Shown here in pieces: positions 40,426 through 47,386 of a stretch of DNA of 64,000 nt. The notes beneath the pieces are model-generated. The model made no database searches, was not told where the DNA came from, and worked only from the letters and a program-made list of their open reading frames with translations. The stretch comes from Sphingomonas hankookensis (GTDB lineage Bacteria; Pseudomonadota; Alphaproteobacteria; Sphingomonadales; Sphingomonadaceae). The translations under genes were made by a program, and so were the position numbers. Numbering within the stretch: position 1 is the stretch's first letter; the number at the start of each line of letters is the position of its first letter. Location: contig NZ_LQQO01000007.1 of assembly GCF_001619955.1 (NCBI RefSeq), positions 56,992 through 120,991 of the forward strand, in the 5' to 3' direction.

Positions 40426-41202
40426 GTGTGAACTTAATGAACTTTGGCCATCGCTACCGACGTGAAGTTCGAACGCCTGCCACCTCCACGCGTCACCCCG
40501 GGCTCGACCCGGGGTCCCGCTTCTTCTCCTCCACTGCCGCCCAGAGCGAAACCCCGGATCAAGTCCGGGGTGACGAAGACACCGCGCGCAACCCGCGACG
40601 AGTGTGAACTTAGTGAACTTTGGCCACCGCAACCGACACGAGGTTCCAACGCCAGCCACCTCCAACCGTCACCCTGGGCCTGACCCGGGGGTCCCGCTTC
40701 ATCTTCTCCACCGCCGCCCAAAGCGAAACCCCGGATCAAGTCCGAACCGATGAAGACGCCGCGCGCAGCTCGCGACGAGTGTGAACTTAGTGAACTTTGG
40801 CGCCGCAACCGCTACGAGGCTCCAATGCCAGCTACCCCCGGCCGTCACCCCGGGCTCGACCCGGGGTCCCGCTTCTTCTCCACCGCCGCCCAGAGCGAAA
40901 CCCTGGATCAAGTCCGAACCGACGAAGACGCCGCGCACAACACGCGACGAGTGTGAACTTAGTGAACTTTGGCGCCGCAACCGCCACGAGGCTCCAATGC
41001 CAGCTACCCCCGGCCGTCACCCCGGGCTCGACCCGGGGTCCCGCTTCTTCTCCACCGCCACCCCAACCGTCGCCCCGGGCTCGACCCGGGGTCCCGCTTC
41101 TTCTTCTCCACCGCCACCCAAAGCGGAACCTCTCGATCAAGTCCAAGCCAACGAAGACGTGGCGCGCAACACGCCACCAGTGTGAACTTAGTGAACTTTG
41201 GC
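40426..41202. repeat. Tandem array of four 172-229 bp units
   Basis: Between the two convergent SDR genes. The boundary motif GTGAACTTAGTGAACTTTGG (a doubled GTGAACTT; first copy AATG instead of AGTG) begins at about 40428, 40604, 40781, 40953 and 41182, giving periods of 176, 177, 172 and 229 bp. Inside each unit sits a family-B palindrome pair (GTCACCCCGGGCTCGACCCG; first unit 40492-40574); the last unit has a duplicated half. The units are clearly related but diverged. The last boundary motif ends two bases before the stop codon of the minus-strand SDR gene. No ORF here looks real. Confidence 0.85.
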
Positions 41203-41204
41203 CG

Positions 41205-41987
41205 CTATCCGTCGATCGATCCGCCCATCGACGCATTGACCAGCCCGCCATCGACGGTGATCGTCTCGCCCACCACATAATCACCGGCGCGCGCGGCGAG
41301 GTAGATCGCCGCCGCCGCCATATCCTCGTCCGCGCCGATCCGGCCCGCCGGGATCTGCTTGGCCACGCCGTCGCCATGGTCGCGTGCCGCCTTGTTCATC
41401 TCGCTGGCGAATGCCCCCGGCGCGATCGAGGTGACGTGGATCGCGTCCATCACCAGCCGCGCCGCCATCCGCCGCGTCAGGTGGATCAGCGCCGCCTTCG
41501 ACGCCTGGTAGCTGTAGGTTTCCCACGGATTGACACGCTGGCCGTCGATCGAGGTGATGTTGATGACCTTGGCCGGCCGCGCGCGCGATGCGGCCGCCTT
41601 CAGCATCGGATGCAGCGCCTGCGTCAGGAAGAAGGGCGACTTGACGTTCAGGTCCATGACCTTGTCCCAGCCGCTTTCGGGAAAGTCCTCGAACGCCTGT
41701 CCCCATGCCGCACCGGCATTGTTGACGAGGATGTCCAGCCGGTCGGTGTGGCTGGCCAGCCGGTCTGCCAGCGCGCGGCACCCTTCGATGGTCGATACGT
41801 CCTGCGGCAGGGCGGTCGCGCCGATCTCCTCGGCGGTCGCGATGCACTGGTCAGCCTTGCGCGCCGACACGAACACCCGCGCCCCCTGCGCCACGAAGCC
41901 CGCCGCGATCATCCGCCCGATGCCGCGCGATCCCCCGGTGATCAGCGCGGTGCGTCCGTCGAGCCGGAACAGGCTGCTGGTATCCAT
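41205..41987 (-). CDS. SDR-family oxidoreductase, FabG/RhlG-like
   Basis: 260 residues. Classical SDR: TALITGGSRGIGRMIAAGF (TGxxxGIG), LVNNAGAAWGQ, Ser in INITSIDGQRVNP and YSYQASK, and C-terminal GETITVDGGLVNASMGGSID. Start MDTSSLFRLDG at 41987 follows GGAGAGACG; a longer frame from 42125 is rejected. RhlG-like reductases act on 3-oxoacyl substrates. It is divergent from the ScfR-type regulator at 42140, 152 bases away, which suggests shared control. Substrate is inference only. Confidence 0.9.
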   Translation of the reverse strand: MDTSSLFRLDGRTALITGGSRGIGRMIAAGFVAQGARVFVSARKADQCIATAEEIGATALPQDVSTIEGCRALADRLASHTDRLDILVNNAGAAWGQAFEDFPESGWDKVMDLNVKSPFFLTQALHPMLKAAASRARPAKVINITSIDGQRVNPWETYSYQASKAALIHLTRRMAARLVMDAIHVTSIAPGAFASEMNKAARDHGDGVAKQIPAGRIGADEDMAAAAIYLAARAGDYVVGETITVDGGLVNASMGGSIDG

Positions 41988-42101
41988 CACATCGTCTCTC
42001 CACAAACCCGATGTTCGAATTGGCATCGTTACGGGATGGATAGCCGATACCGTAGCAACAAAAAAGGTGTGCTCGCCCATCTTGCGTCGATTGCCGGCAC
42101 C

Positions 42102-42116
42102 TGTAATCTCTTTACA
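42102..42116. promoter_or_regulatory. Perfect dyad TGTAA-N5-TTACA before the ScfR-type regulator
   Basis: TGTAA (42102-42106), TCTCT, TTACA (42112-42116), 23 bases before the regulator ATG and in the divergent promoter shared with the SDR gene. A likely operator for the regulator itself. Confidence 0.5.
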
Positions 42117-42139
42117 AGCGCACAAAGGGGGCAGGGCAG

Positions 42140-43519
42140 ATGGAAAGCAAGATGTTCGCCGGCCACGCCGTCCGCCGCCTGCGCCGCGGCCACGCGCTGA
42201 CCCAGGCGGCGATGGCGCAGGCGCTGGGCATTTCCGCCAGCTATCTCAACCTGATCGAACGCAATCAGCGCCCGCTGACCGCGACGCTGCTGGTGGCGCT
42301 TGCCGAACGCTATGGCTTCGATGCCCGCACGCTGGCGGCCAGCGAGCCGGGCGGCGGGGCGGAGGCGCTGCGCCGTCGGCTGGCCGATCCGATGTTCGCC
42401 GACCTCGCGCTCGACCGCGCCGATATCGCCGAATGGCTGGCCGGCGCGCCGGGCGGGGCGGAGGCGTTCGCCCGCGCCTTTGACCGGCTGGGCAGCGGCG
42501 GGGCGGGGGCGCCGGTCACCGCCGACCCGGCGGCGGAAGCGCGCGCGACGATCGAGCGCTGGCGCAACCATTTCCCCGACCTCGACGCCCAGGCCGAGGC
42601 ACTGGCCGACGAACTGCGGCTGGCCGGCGGCGATCCGGCGGCGGCGATGGCCGACCGGCTGCGGGTGCGCCATCACCTCTCGGTCCGGCTGCTGCCGGTG
42701 GAGGCGATGCCCGACCGGCTGCACCGCACCGACCTCCACGCCCGGCAGCTCCAACTGTCCGAACGGCTCGACCCCGCCTCGCGCAGCTTCGCGCTCGCCC
42801 GCGCGCTGGGCCATGCCGAGGCACGGGGCGAGGTCGATGCGGTGGTGCGCGGTGCCGGCCTGTCCGACCGGACCGCCGAACAATGGCTCCGTCGCCACCT
42901 CCACGGCTATTTCGCCGCCGCCGTCATGATGCCCTATGCCCGCTTCCTGCGCGCGTGCGAGGCGACCGGCTACGACCTCGCGCTGCTCGGCCGCCGTTTC
43001 GGGGCGGGGTTCGAACATGTCGCCCACCGGCTGACCACCCTCAACCGCGTCGGCGCGCGGGGGCTCTCCTTCTGCCTGCTCCGGCTCGACCGGGCGGGGC
43101 AGGTGTCGAAGCGCTTCGCCGGCGCCAGCCAGTCGCCGCTGGTCGAGGGGGCACCCTGTCCGCTGCTCGGCGCCTTCGACGCCTTCGCACGCGGCGGGGA
43201 GAGCATCGTGCAGCTGGTCGAACCGGAAGAGGGCGGCCGCTGGCTGACCCTGTCGCGCACCGTCACTCCGCCCGGCGCCCTGGCCGGAGAGGTGCGGGCG
43301 CGCTTCGTCGTGATGCTGGGGGTCGCCGCCGATCAGGCGGGCGGCCTCGCGGCGGCGCGGGGCATCGACCTGTCGGCGCCGGGCATGCCGGTCGGGCCGG
43401 GCTGCCGCGCCTGCACCCGCAGCGACTGCCCGCAACGCTCCGCCCCGCCGGCCGGGCGCGCCATGCGATTGGACGACCGAGAGGGCGGGCTGACCCCCTT
43501 CGCCTTTGCCGGCGACTGA
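42140..43519 (+). CDS. Short-chain fatty acyl regulator (ScfR/RamB-type), HTH-XRE plus DUF2083
   Basis: 459 residues. N-terminal XRE helix-turn-helix (VRRLRRGHALTQAAMAQALG, SASYLNLIERNQRPLT), a middle region corresponding to the IrrE/ImmA-like part but without an HExxH metal motif, and a C-terminal DUF2083 domain (GLSFCLLRLDRAGQVSKRF; PGCRACTRSDCPQRSAPP with clustered Cys). This is the build of RamB/PrpC-like regulators of acetate, propionate and glyoxylate metabolism that sense short acyl-CoAs. ATG 42140 follows a GGGGGCAGGGCAG purine run. It is divergent from an SDR gene. Targets unknown; an acyl-CoA-related one such as that SDR is plausible. Confidence 0.9.
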   Translation: MESKMFAGHAVRRLRRGHALTQAAMAQALGISASYLNLIERNQRPLTATLLVALAERYGFDARTLAASEPGGGAEALRRRLADPMFADLALDRADIAEWLAGAPGGAEAFARAFDRLGSGGAGAPVTADPAAEARATIERWRNHFPDLDAQAEALADELRLAGGDPAAAMADRLRVRHHLSVRLLPVEAMPDRLHRTDLHARQLQLSERLDPASRSFALARALGHAEARGEVDAVVRGAGLSDRTAEQWLRRHLHGYFAAAVMMPYARFLRACEATGYDLALLGRRFGAGFEHVAHRLTTLNRVGARGLSFCLLRLDRAGQVSKRFAGASQSPLVEGAPCPLLGAFDAFARGGESIVQLVEPEEGGRWLTLSRTVTPPGALAGEVRARFVVMLGVAADQAGGLAAARGIDLSAPGMPVGPGCRACTRSDCPQRSAPPAGRAMRLDDREGGLTPFAFAGD

Positions 43520-43575
43520 CCACACGCTATGACGGCGTTACGTCTCCTTTAACCCTGTCGTGGCAGGAGGTTGGC

Positions 43576-44817
43576 ATGCGAGTCCTTCACATCCTCGACC
43601 ATGGCCTGCCCCTGCACAGCGGATATACGTTCCGCACGCGGGCGATCCTGACGGCGCAGATGGCGCGCGGGTGGCAGGTCGCCGCCGTCACCGGCGCGCG
43701 GCAGGGCGTGACGGCGGTCGCGCAGGAAACGGTGGACGGCATCGATTTCCACCGCACCGTGCCGCCCCGCCAGCTGCCGGCGCCACTCGGCGAACTGGCG
43801 GAAATCCGCGCCTTTTCCGCATCGATCGACCGGGTCGTCGACCAGTTTCGCCCCGACATCCTCCACGCTCATTCGCCGGTGCTCGACGCGCTCGCCGCGT
43901 TGCGCGTCGCCCGCCGGCGCAAGCTGCCCCTCGTCTACGAAATCCGCGCCTTCTGGGAAGACGCCGCGGTCGGCAACGGCACCGGCACCGAAGGCTCCGC
44001 CCGCTACCGTGCGACTCGCGCGCTCGAAACCTGGGCCGTGCGCCGCGCCGATGGCGTCGCGGTGATCTGCGAAGGACTGCGCCGCGATCTGGTCGCGCGG
44101 GGGATCGACGCGGGCAAGATCATGGTGTCGCCCAACGGAGTCGACCTGACCCTGTTCGGCGATCCGCCCCCGCCCGACACCGCGCTCGCCGCCGAACTCG
44201 GCTTGGCCGGCATGGAGGTGCTGGGCTATCTCGGCAGCTTCTACGATTATGAAGGGCTCGACACGCTGATCGCCGCCATGCCGGCACTGGTTGCGGCGCG
44301 GCCGAACGTCCGGCTGCTGATGGTCGGTGGCGGCCCGATGGAAGCGGCCTTGCGCGCCCAGGCGGCGGCGTCGAGCGTCGCGCACGCCATCCATTTCATC
44401 GGCCGCGTGCCGCATCAGGAGGTCGAACGCTATTATGGCCTCGTCGACCTGCTGGTCTATCCGCGCAAGGCGATGCGGCTGACCGATCTCGTCACCCCGC
44501 TCAAACCCCTCGAAGCCATGGCACAGCGCCGGCTGGTCGCTGCGTCCGACGTCGGCGGCCATCGCGAACTGATCCGCGACGGCGATACCGGCACGCTGTT
44601 CGCACCCGACGATCCCGCCGCGCTGGCGTCGCGCGTCGCCGCGCTGCTCGCCGACCGCTCCGGCTGGGACGCGATGCGCGACCGCGGCCGCGCCTTTGTC
44701 GAGGCGGAGCGCAACTGGGCGTCGAACGTCGCGCGCTATCAGCCGCTCTACCAGCGCCTCATCGCCGCACGGCGACCGGGCGCGGTGGTCGGCGATGCAT
44801 CGATGGTGGACGCATGA
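43576..44817 (+). CDS. Glycosyltransferase, exosortase-A-system-associated
   Basis: 413 residues, GT4-type (GT-B fold). The N-terminal MRVLHILDHGLPLHSGYTFR matches the family of glycosyltransferases found with exosortase A/PEP-CTERM loci (Daro_2409/TIGR04063 type). Donor-side motifs: RAFWEDAAVGNGTGTEGSAR, SPNGVDLTLFG, LGYLGSFYDYEGLD, VTPLKPLEAMAQRRLVAASD. Probably adds a sugar during exopolysaccharide synthesis at the inner membrane. No exosortase, XrtA target or polysaccharide gene is near, so it is an orphan here. ATG 43576 has AGGAGG five bases upstream. Stop overlaps the next gene (ATGA). Confidence 0.9.
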   Translation: MRVLHILDHGLPLHSGYTFRTRAILTAQMARGWQVAAVTGARQGVTAVAQETVDGIDFHRTVPPRQLPAPLGELAEIRAFSASIDRVVDQFRPDILHAHSPVLDALAALRVARRRKLPLVYEIRAFWEDAAVGNGTGTEGSARYRATRALETWAVRRADGVAVICEGLRRDLVARGIDAGKIMVSPNGVDLTLFGDPPPPDTALAAELGLAGMEVLGYLGSFYDYEGLDTLIAAMPALVAARPNVRLLMVGGGPMEAALRAQAAASSVAHAIHFIGRVPHQEVERYYGLVDLLVYPRKAMRLTDLVTPLKPLEAMAQRRLVAASDVGGHRELIRDGDTGTLFAPDDPAALASRVAALLADRSGWDAMRDRGRAFVEAERNWASNVARYQPLYQRLIAARRPGAVVGDASMVDA

Positions 44818-45557
44818 ACCGCGCACTGCCCCTGACGGTCGCCACGCTGGTCGGGCTGGCCGTCGCGATCGCCATCGCCTTCGTACCGATGTGGCGGATC
44901 GAAACGGTGGTGTCCGAAACCGGGCTGCCCGCCTTCCTGTCGATCGCGGAGCCGCCGCTGGGCATAACGGCGCGCGCGGCGCTGATGCTTCTTTCAGGGC
45001 TGGCGGTTGCGGTCCCGGTCTGGATCGCGCTGCGCCTGCTCGATCGCGGCCCGGTCGCGCTGCCATCGGCGGAAGCGGTCGAAGAGGAAGCGCCGCCCAG
45101 CGTCCGCCGCGCCGATGCCCATCCCGACGCCCCGCCGCGCCCGCCGGTCCGCGCCGTGCGCGATCTGGGTCAGCCGTTCCTCGATCCGGTCGCGCCGGCC
45201 GAGCCGGAGGTCGCCCTGCCGCGCGACCTGAACACGCCGATGGCGATGTTCGACCCGGACGCGCTGCCGATGGTGCCGGCCGCCCCACCGCCGACCGTTC
45301 GCCCGCTGTTCCGTCCGGCCGCCGAACCCGAGCCCGAACCCGAACCGGTGGCGGAGAGCGAACCCGTTCCCCCCTCGCCGGTGGAACCGCAAGCCCGATC
45401 CGCCGAACCTGCGCCCAGCCTGTCGGCGTTGATCGACCGGCTCGACCACGGGTTGCAGCGTCGGCGTGGGGAACGGGGCGATCCCGATGCGGATGCCCCC
45501 AATGCCGGCCTCGCTTTGGCACTGGGGGCGCTGCGCCGCATGGCGCGGGGCGAGTAG
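44814..45557 (+). CDS. Hypothetical membrane protein with proline-rich domain
   Basis: 247 residues. Two membrane helices at the N-terminus (LPLTVATLVGLAVAIAIAFV and ITARAALMLLSGLAVAVPVW) leave a long cytoplasmic or periplasmic part rich in Pro, Glu and Ala with EPEPEPEPVAESEPVPP-type repeats, ending in a short basic helix (ALIDRLDHGLQRRRGERG). Not recognised. ATGA overlap with the glycosyltransferase suggests a partner role, perhaps as a scaffold for polysaccharide assembly; this is inference. Confidence 0.75.
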   Translation: MNRALPLTVATLVGLAVAIAIAFVPMWRIETVVSETGLPAFLSIAEPPLGITARAALMLLSGLAVAVPVWIALRLLDRGPVALPSAEAVEEEAPPSVRRADAHPDAPPRPPVRAVRDLGQPFLDPVAPAEPEVALPRDLNTPMAMFDPDALPMVPAAPPPTVRPLFRPAAEPEPEPEPVAESEPVPPSPVEPQARSAEPAPSLSALIDRLDHGLQRRRGERGDPDADAPNAGLALALGALRRMARGE

Positions 45558-45561
45558 GGGG

Positions 45562-45861
45562 TCAGCGTTCCTCGACGCTGAGTATGTCGATCGTTGCCGT
45601 CCGTTCGGCCGCGCTCGTGACGACCAGGTCGGCGACCAGATGTCCGCGTAGCGGCAGGTCCGCTTCGGGCAAGTTCGCCAGCCATGGGGCGAATCCAGCC
45701 CCGTCGCCGATCAGCGTCAGGTGGTGCCGCGCCCCGTTGAACGTGGCACTCGCCCAAGGCGTCGCCGCCGATGCGACGATCTCGATCGCGATCCCCGCCG
45801 CTTCGGCCGCAATGCGCAGCCGCCGTTCGAGCAGGGTCGTGACGTCCGGCCCCCGGCTCAC
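45562..45861 (-). CDS. Small hypothetical protein
   Basis: 99 residues. GTG start at 45861 overlaps the stop of the upstream 61-residue gene (GTGA), so it is translated with it. Sequence VTTLLERRLRIAAEAAGIAI and WASATFNGARHHLTLIGDGA suggest a compact alpha/beta domain with no membrane part or known motif. The second gene of a two-gene unit under a possible SOS box. It is convergent with the 44814 gene, five bases apart. Confidence 0.65.
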   Translation of the reverse strand: MSRGPDVTTLLERRLRIAAEAAGIAIEIVASAATPWASATFNGARHHLTLIGDGAGFAPWLANLPEADLPLRGHLVADLVVTSAAERTATIDILSVEER

Positions 45862-46043
45862 TGCGAACGCTCCTGCCGGTCGATATAGGCCTCGATCCGG
45901 GCGATCAGCGGCGGGCGCGGCTGTCGCCCGTTGCGCAGGTCGCCCACCAGTCGCGGATCGCCCGCCGCGCGCCGCCCGAACAGCGTTTCGGGCGTTCCCG
46001 TTTCCTGCAGATGCCGGCTGATTCGCTGCAATATGGTGTGCAT
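45858..46043 (-). CDS. 61-residue HTH-like small protein
   Basis: ATG at 46043 follows GGGAGG with six bases between, an excellent ribosome site. MHTILQRISRHLQETGTPET, then LFGRRAAGDPRLVGDLRNGR and a C-terminal helix (PPLIARIEAYIDRQ). The GDPRLVxDLRxGRxPR pattern looks like the recognition part of small Cro-like DNA-binding proteins seen in alphaproteobacteria. First gene of a two-gene minus-strand unit, divergent from the S24 protein at 46140. DNA binding is inference from the pattern. Confidence 0.68.
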   Translation of the reverse strand: MHTILQRISRHLQETGTPETLFGRRAAGDPRLVGDLRNGRQPRPPLIARIEAYIDRQERSQ

Positions 46044-46078
46044 CCATAACCTCCCGTCCGCTCCCTCGACTCGACAAT

Positions 46079-46125
46079 GTTCTTGATCTGTTCCTTGGAA
46101 TCCAACATGTCTAGGAAAATTCCTA
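46079..46125. promoter_or_regulatory. SOS-box-like site plus two dyads in the divergent promoter
   Basis: GTTC-TTGATCT-GTTC at 46079-46093 matches exactly the GTTC-N7-GTTC box bound by alphaproteobacterial LexA. It overlaps a dyad TTCC-TT-GGAA (46091-46100). A second dyad TAGGAA-AA-TTCCTA lies at 46112-46125, just before the AAGGAGG site (46127-46133) of the S24 gene. All sit in the 96-base gap between the small-protein unit (minus) and the S24 gene (plus). LexA and the S24 protein itself are the likely binders. Confidence 0.6.
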
Positions 46126-46139
46126 CAAGGAGGACGGCG

Positions 46140-46754
46140 ATGGAAATGGACGATGTCCGCGCGACGATCGCGCGGGTCGCGGCGGAACGCGGGGCCAGCC
46201 TGTCCGAATTGTCGCGCCTGTTGGGGCGCAATCCGGCCTATATGCAGCAGTTCATCGAACGCGGTTCGCCCCGCCGATTGTCGGAGGGCGACCGGGCGAC
46301 GCTGGCGCGCTACCTAGGCGTGTCGGAGGCGGCGCTGGGCGGCCCGGAGGCGCGCGAACTGGTCGCCGTGCCACGAGTCGACGCACTGGCGTCGGCGGGG
46401 CCGGGTGGGCTGGTGGATGACGATCGCGGCGACGGCGCGATGCGGATCGACGGCGCGCTGCTACGCCAGTTGCGGGTGCGCCCGGGACAGGCGTCGGTGA
46501 TCGCGGTCGCAGGCGATTCGATGCTGCCGACGCTGGCGGATGGCGACACCATCCTGGTCGATGGCGGCGACCGGCGCGGCGTGTCGGGGGCGATCCATGT
46601 CGTGCGCCATGACGGGGTGTTGCTGGTCAAGCGGCTGGCGCGGGTGCCGAACGGGGTCGAACTGGTCAGCGACAATCCGGCCTATGCCCCGATCCGGGTC
46701 GACGGCACGCCCGATATCGTCGGACGCGTCGTGTGGCTGTCGCGCGCGCTATAG
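46140..46754 (+). CDS. S24-family LexA/CI-like repressor-protease
   Basis: 204 residues. N-terminal helix-turn-helix (ASLSELSRLLGRNPAYMQQF), an alanine-rich hinge with ASAG-type bond (LASAGPGG) that could be self-cleaved, and a C-terminal S24 domain with the catalytic Ser in AVAGDSMLPTLADGDTILVD and Lys in LLVKRLAR. This is the build of LexA, phage CI and related self-cleaving repressors. ATG 46140 has a perfect AAGGAGG six bases upstream; the longer frame from 46077 is rejected. It is not the housekeeping LexA by sequence pattern (no LexA-type N-terminal winged helix). Divergent from the 61-residue protein, with a GTTC-N7-GTTC box and dyads between. Confidence 0.88.
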   Translation: MEMDDVRATIARVAAERGASLSELSRLLGRNPAYMQQFIERGSPRRLSEGDRATLARYLGVSEAALGGPEARELVAVPRVDALASAGPGGLVDDDRGDGAMRIDGALLRQLRVRPGQASVIAVAGDSMLPTLADGDTILVDGGDRRGVSGAIHVVRHDGVLLVKRLARVPNGVELVSDNPAYAPIRVDGTPDIVGRVVWLSRAL

Positions 46755-46759
46755 GCGGA

Positions 46760-46936
46760 TCACGGCTTCGGCCGGTCCAGCTGCCAGATGGCGACGGCGA
46801 TCGCGATGCCGAGCGCAAGGCCGATCAGCAGCCCCATTGTCGCTTCGCCGAACACCGCGCCGATGATCGCGCCGCCCATCACGCCCAGCGCGATCGGCAT
46901 TCCGCCGGCCTTCGGAGTATGCGGTGTCTTGTTCAT
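46760..46936 (-). CDS. 58-residue membrane protein
   Basis: MNKTPHTPKAGG then two glycine-rich membrane helices (MPIALGVMGGAIIGAVFGEA and MGLLIGLALGIAIAVAIWQL), ending DRPKP. The glycine spacing resembles glycine-zipper proteins. Start at 46936; a weak GGGG purine run is adjacent to the ATG. Convergent with the S24 gene, five bases apart. Function unknown. Confidence 0.6.
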   Translation of the reverse strand: MNKTPHTPKAGGMPIALGVMGGAIIGAVFGEATMGLLIGLALGIAIAVAIWQLDRPKP

Positions 46937-47105
46937 CCCCGTCGCTTGCCATAGTCGACGGCCGCGCGCCACTCCCGTCCCGCCTGTGTCGCATCGGGAC
47001 AGGGTGGCGTGCCGATCCGGGATTGCGCGGCGGCCGTTAACGATCAAAGGCGGCGGGGAAGGCGGTCGGTTCGCTTCCGGCACGATCCATGAACCACGGG
47101 ATGCC

Positions 47106-47330
47106 ATGCTCGACCCTGCACCGCTGCCGCCCTACATCGCCGACCTTTCCGACGTGGGTATCGCACAGCAATTGATGGCCGAATACGGCCCGGTCGCCGC
47201 GGAGGAAGCCGCCGCCCGTGCCGGTCAGGCCCGCAACCGGGACAATGTCGTCCAATTCTGCCGCTGGCGACAGGTCGCGCGGCTCGTCACGCTGCTGGAG
47301 CAGCCGGGCGCCTGGGGCACGATTCACTGA
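47106..47330 (+). CDS. Small conserved-type hypothetical protein
   Basis: 74 residues, starting MLDPAPLPPYIADLSDVGIA. The ...RNRDNVVQFCRWRQVARLVT... stretch is a pattern I associate with short sphingomonad proteins of unknown function. No membrane segment. ATG 47106 lacks a strong ribosome site. It lies 56 bases before tamA on the same strand. Confidence 0.6.
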   Translation: MLDPAPLPPYIADLSDVGIAQQLMAEYGPVAAEEAAARAGQARNRDNVVQFCRWRQVARLVTLLEQPGAWGTIH

Positions 47331-47386
47331 CGTTTCGGGCCGGTTTGCCCTTGGCGGCAAGTGCCCTGCCGGTCTAGGACGAAACG

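Noticed and set aside
40434..41377. Several 80-180 codon ORFs on both strands in the tandem array
   Set aside because: They read through the repeat units, give low-complexity repeated peptides and have no ribosome sites.
46077..46139. N-terminal extension of the S24 protein
   Set aside because: AAGGAGG sits directly before ATG 46140, and the extension would place the SOS-like box and dyads in coding sequence.
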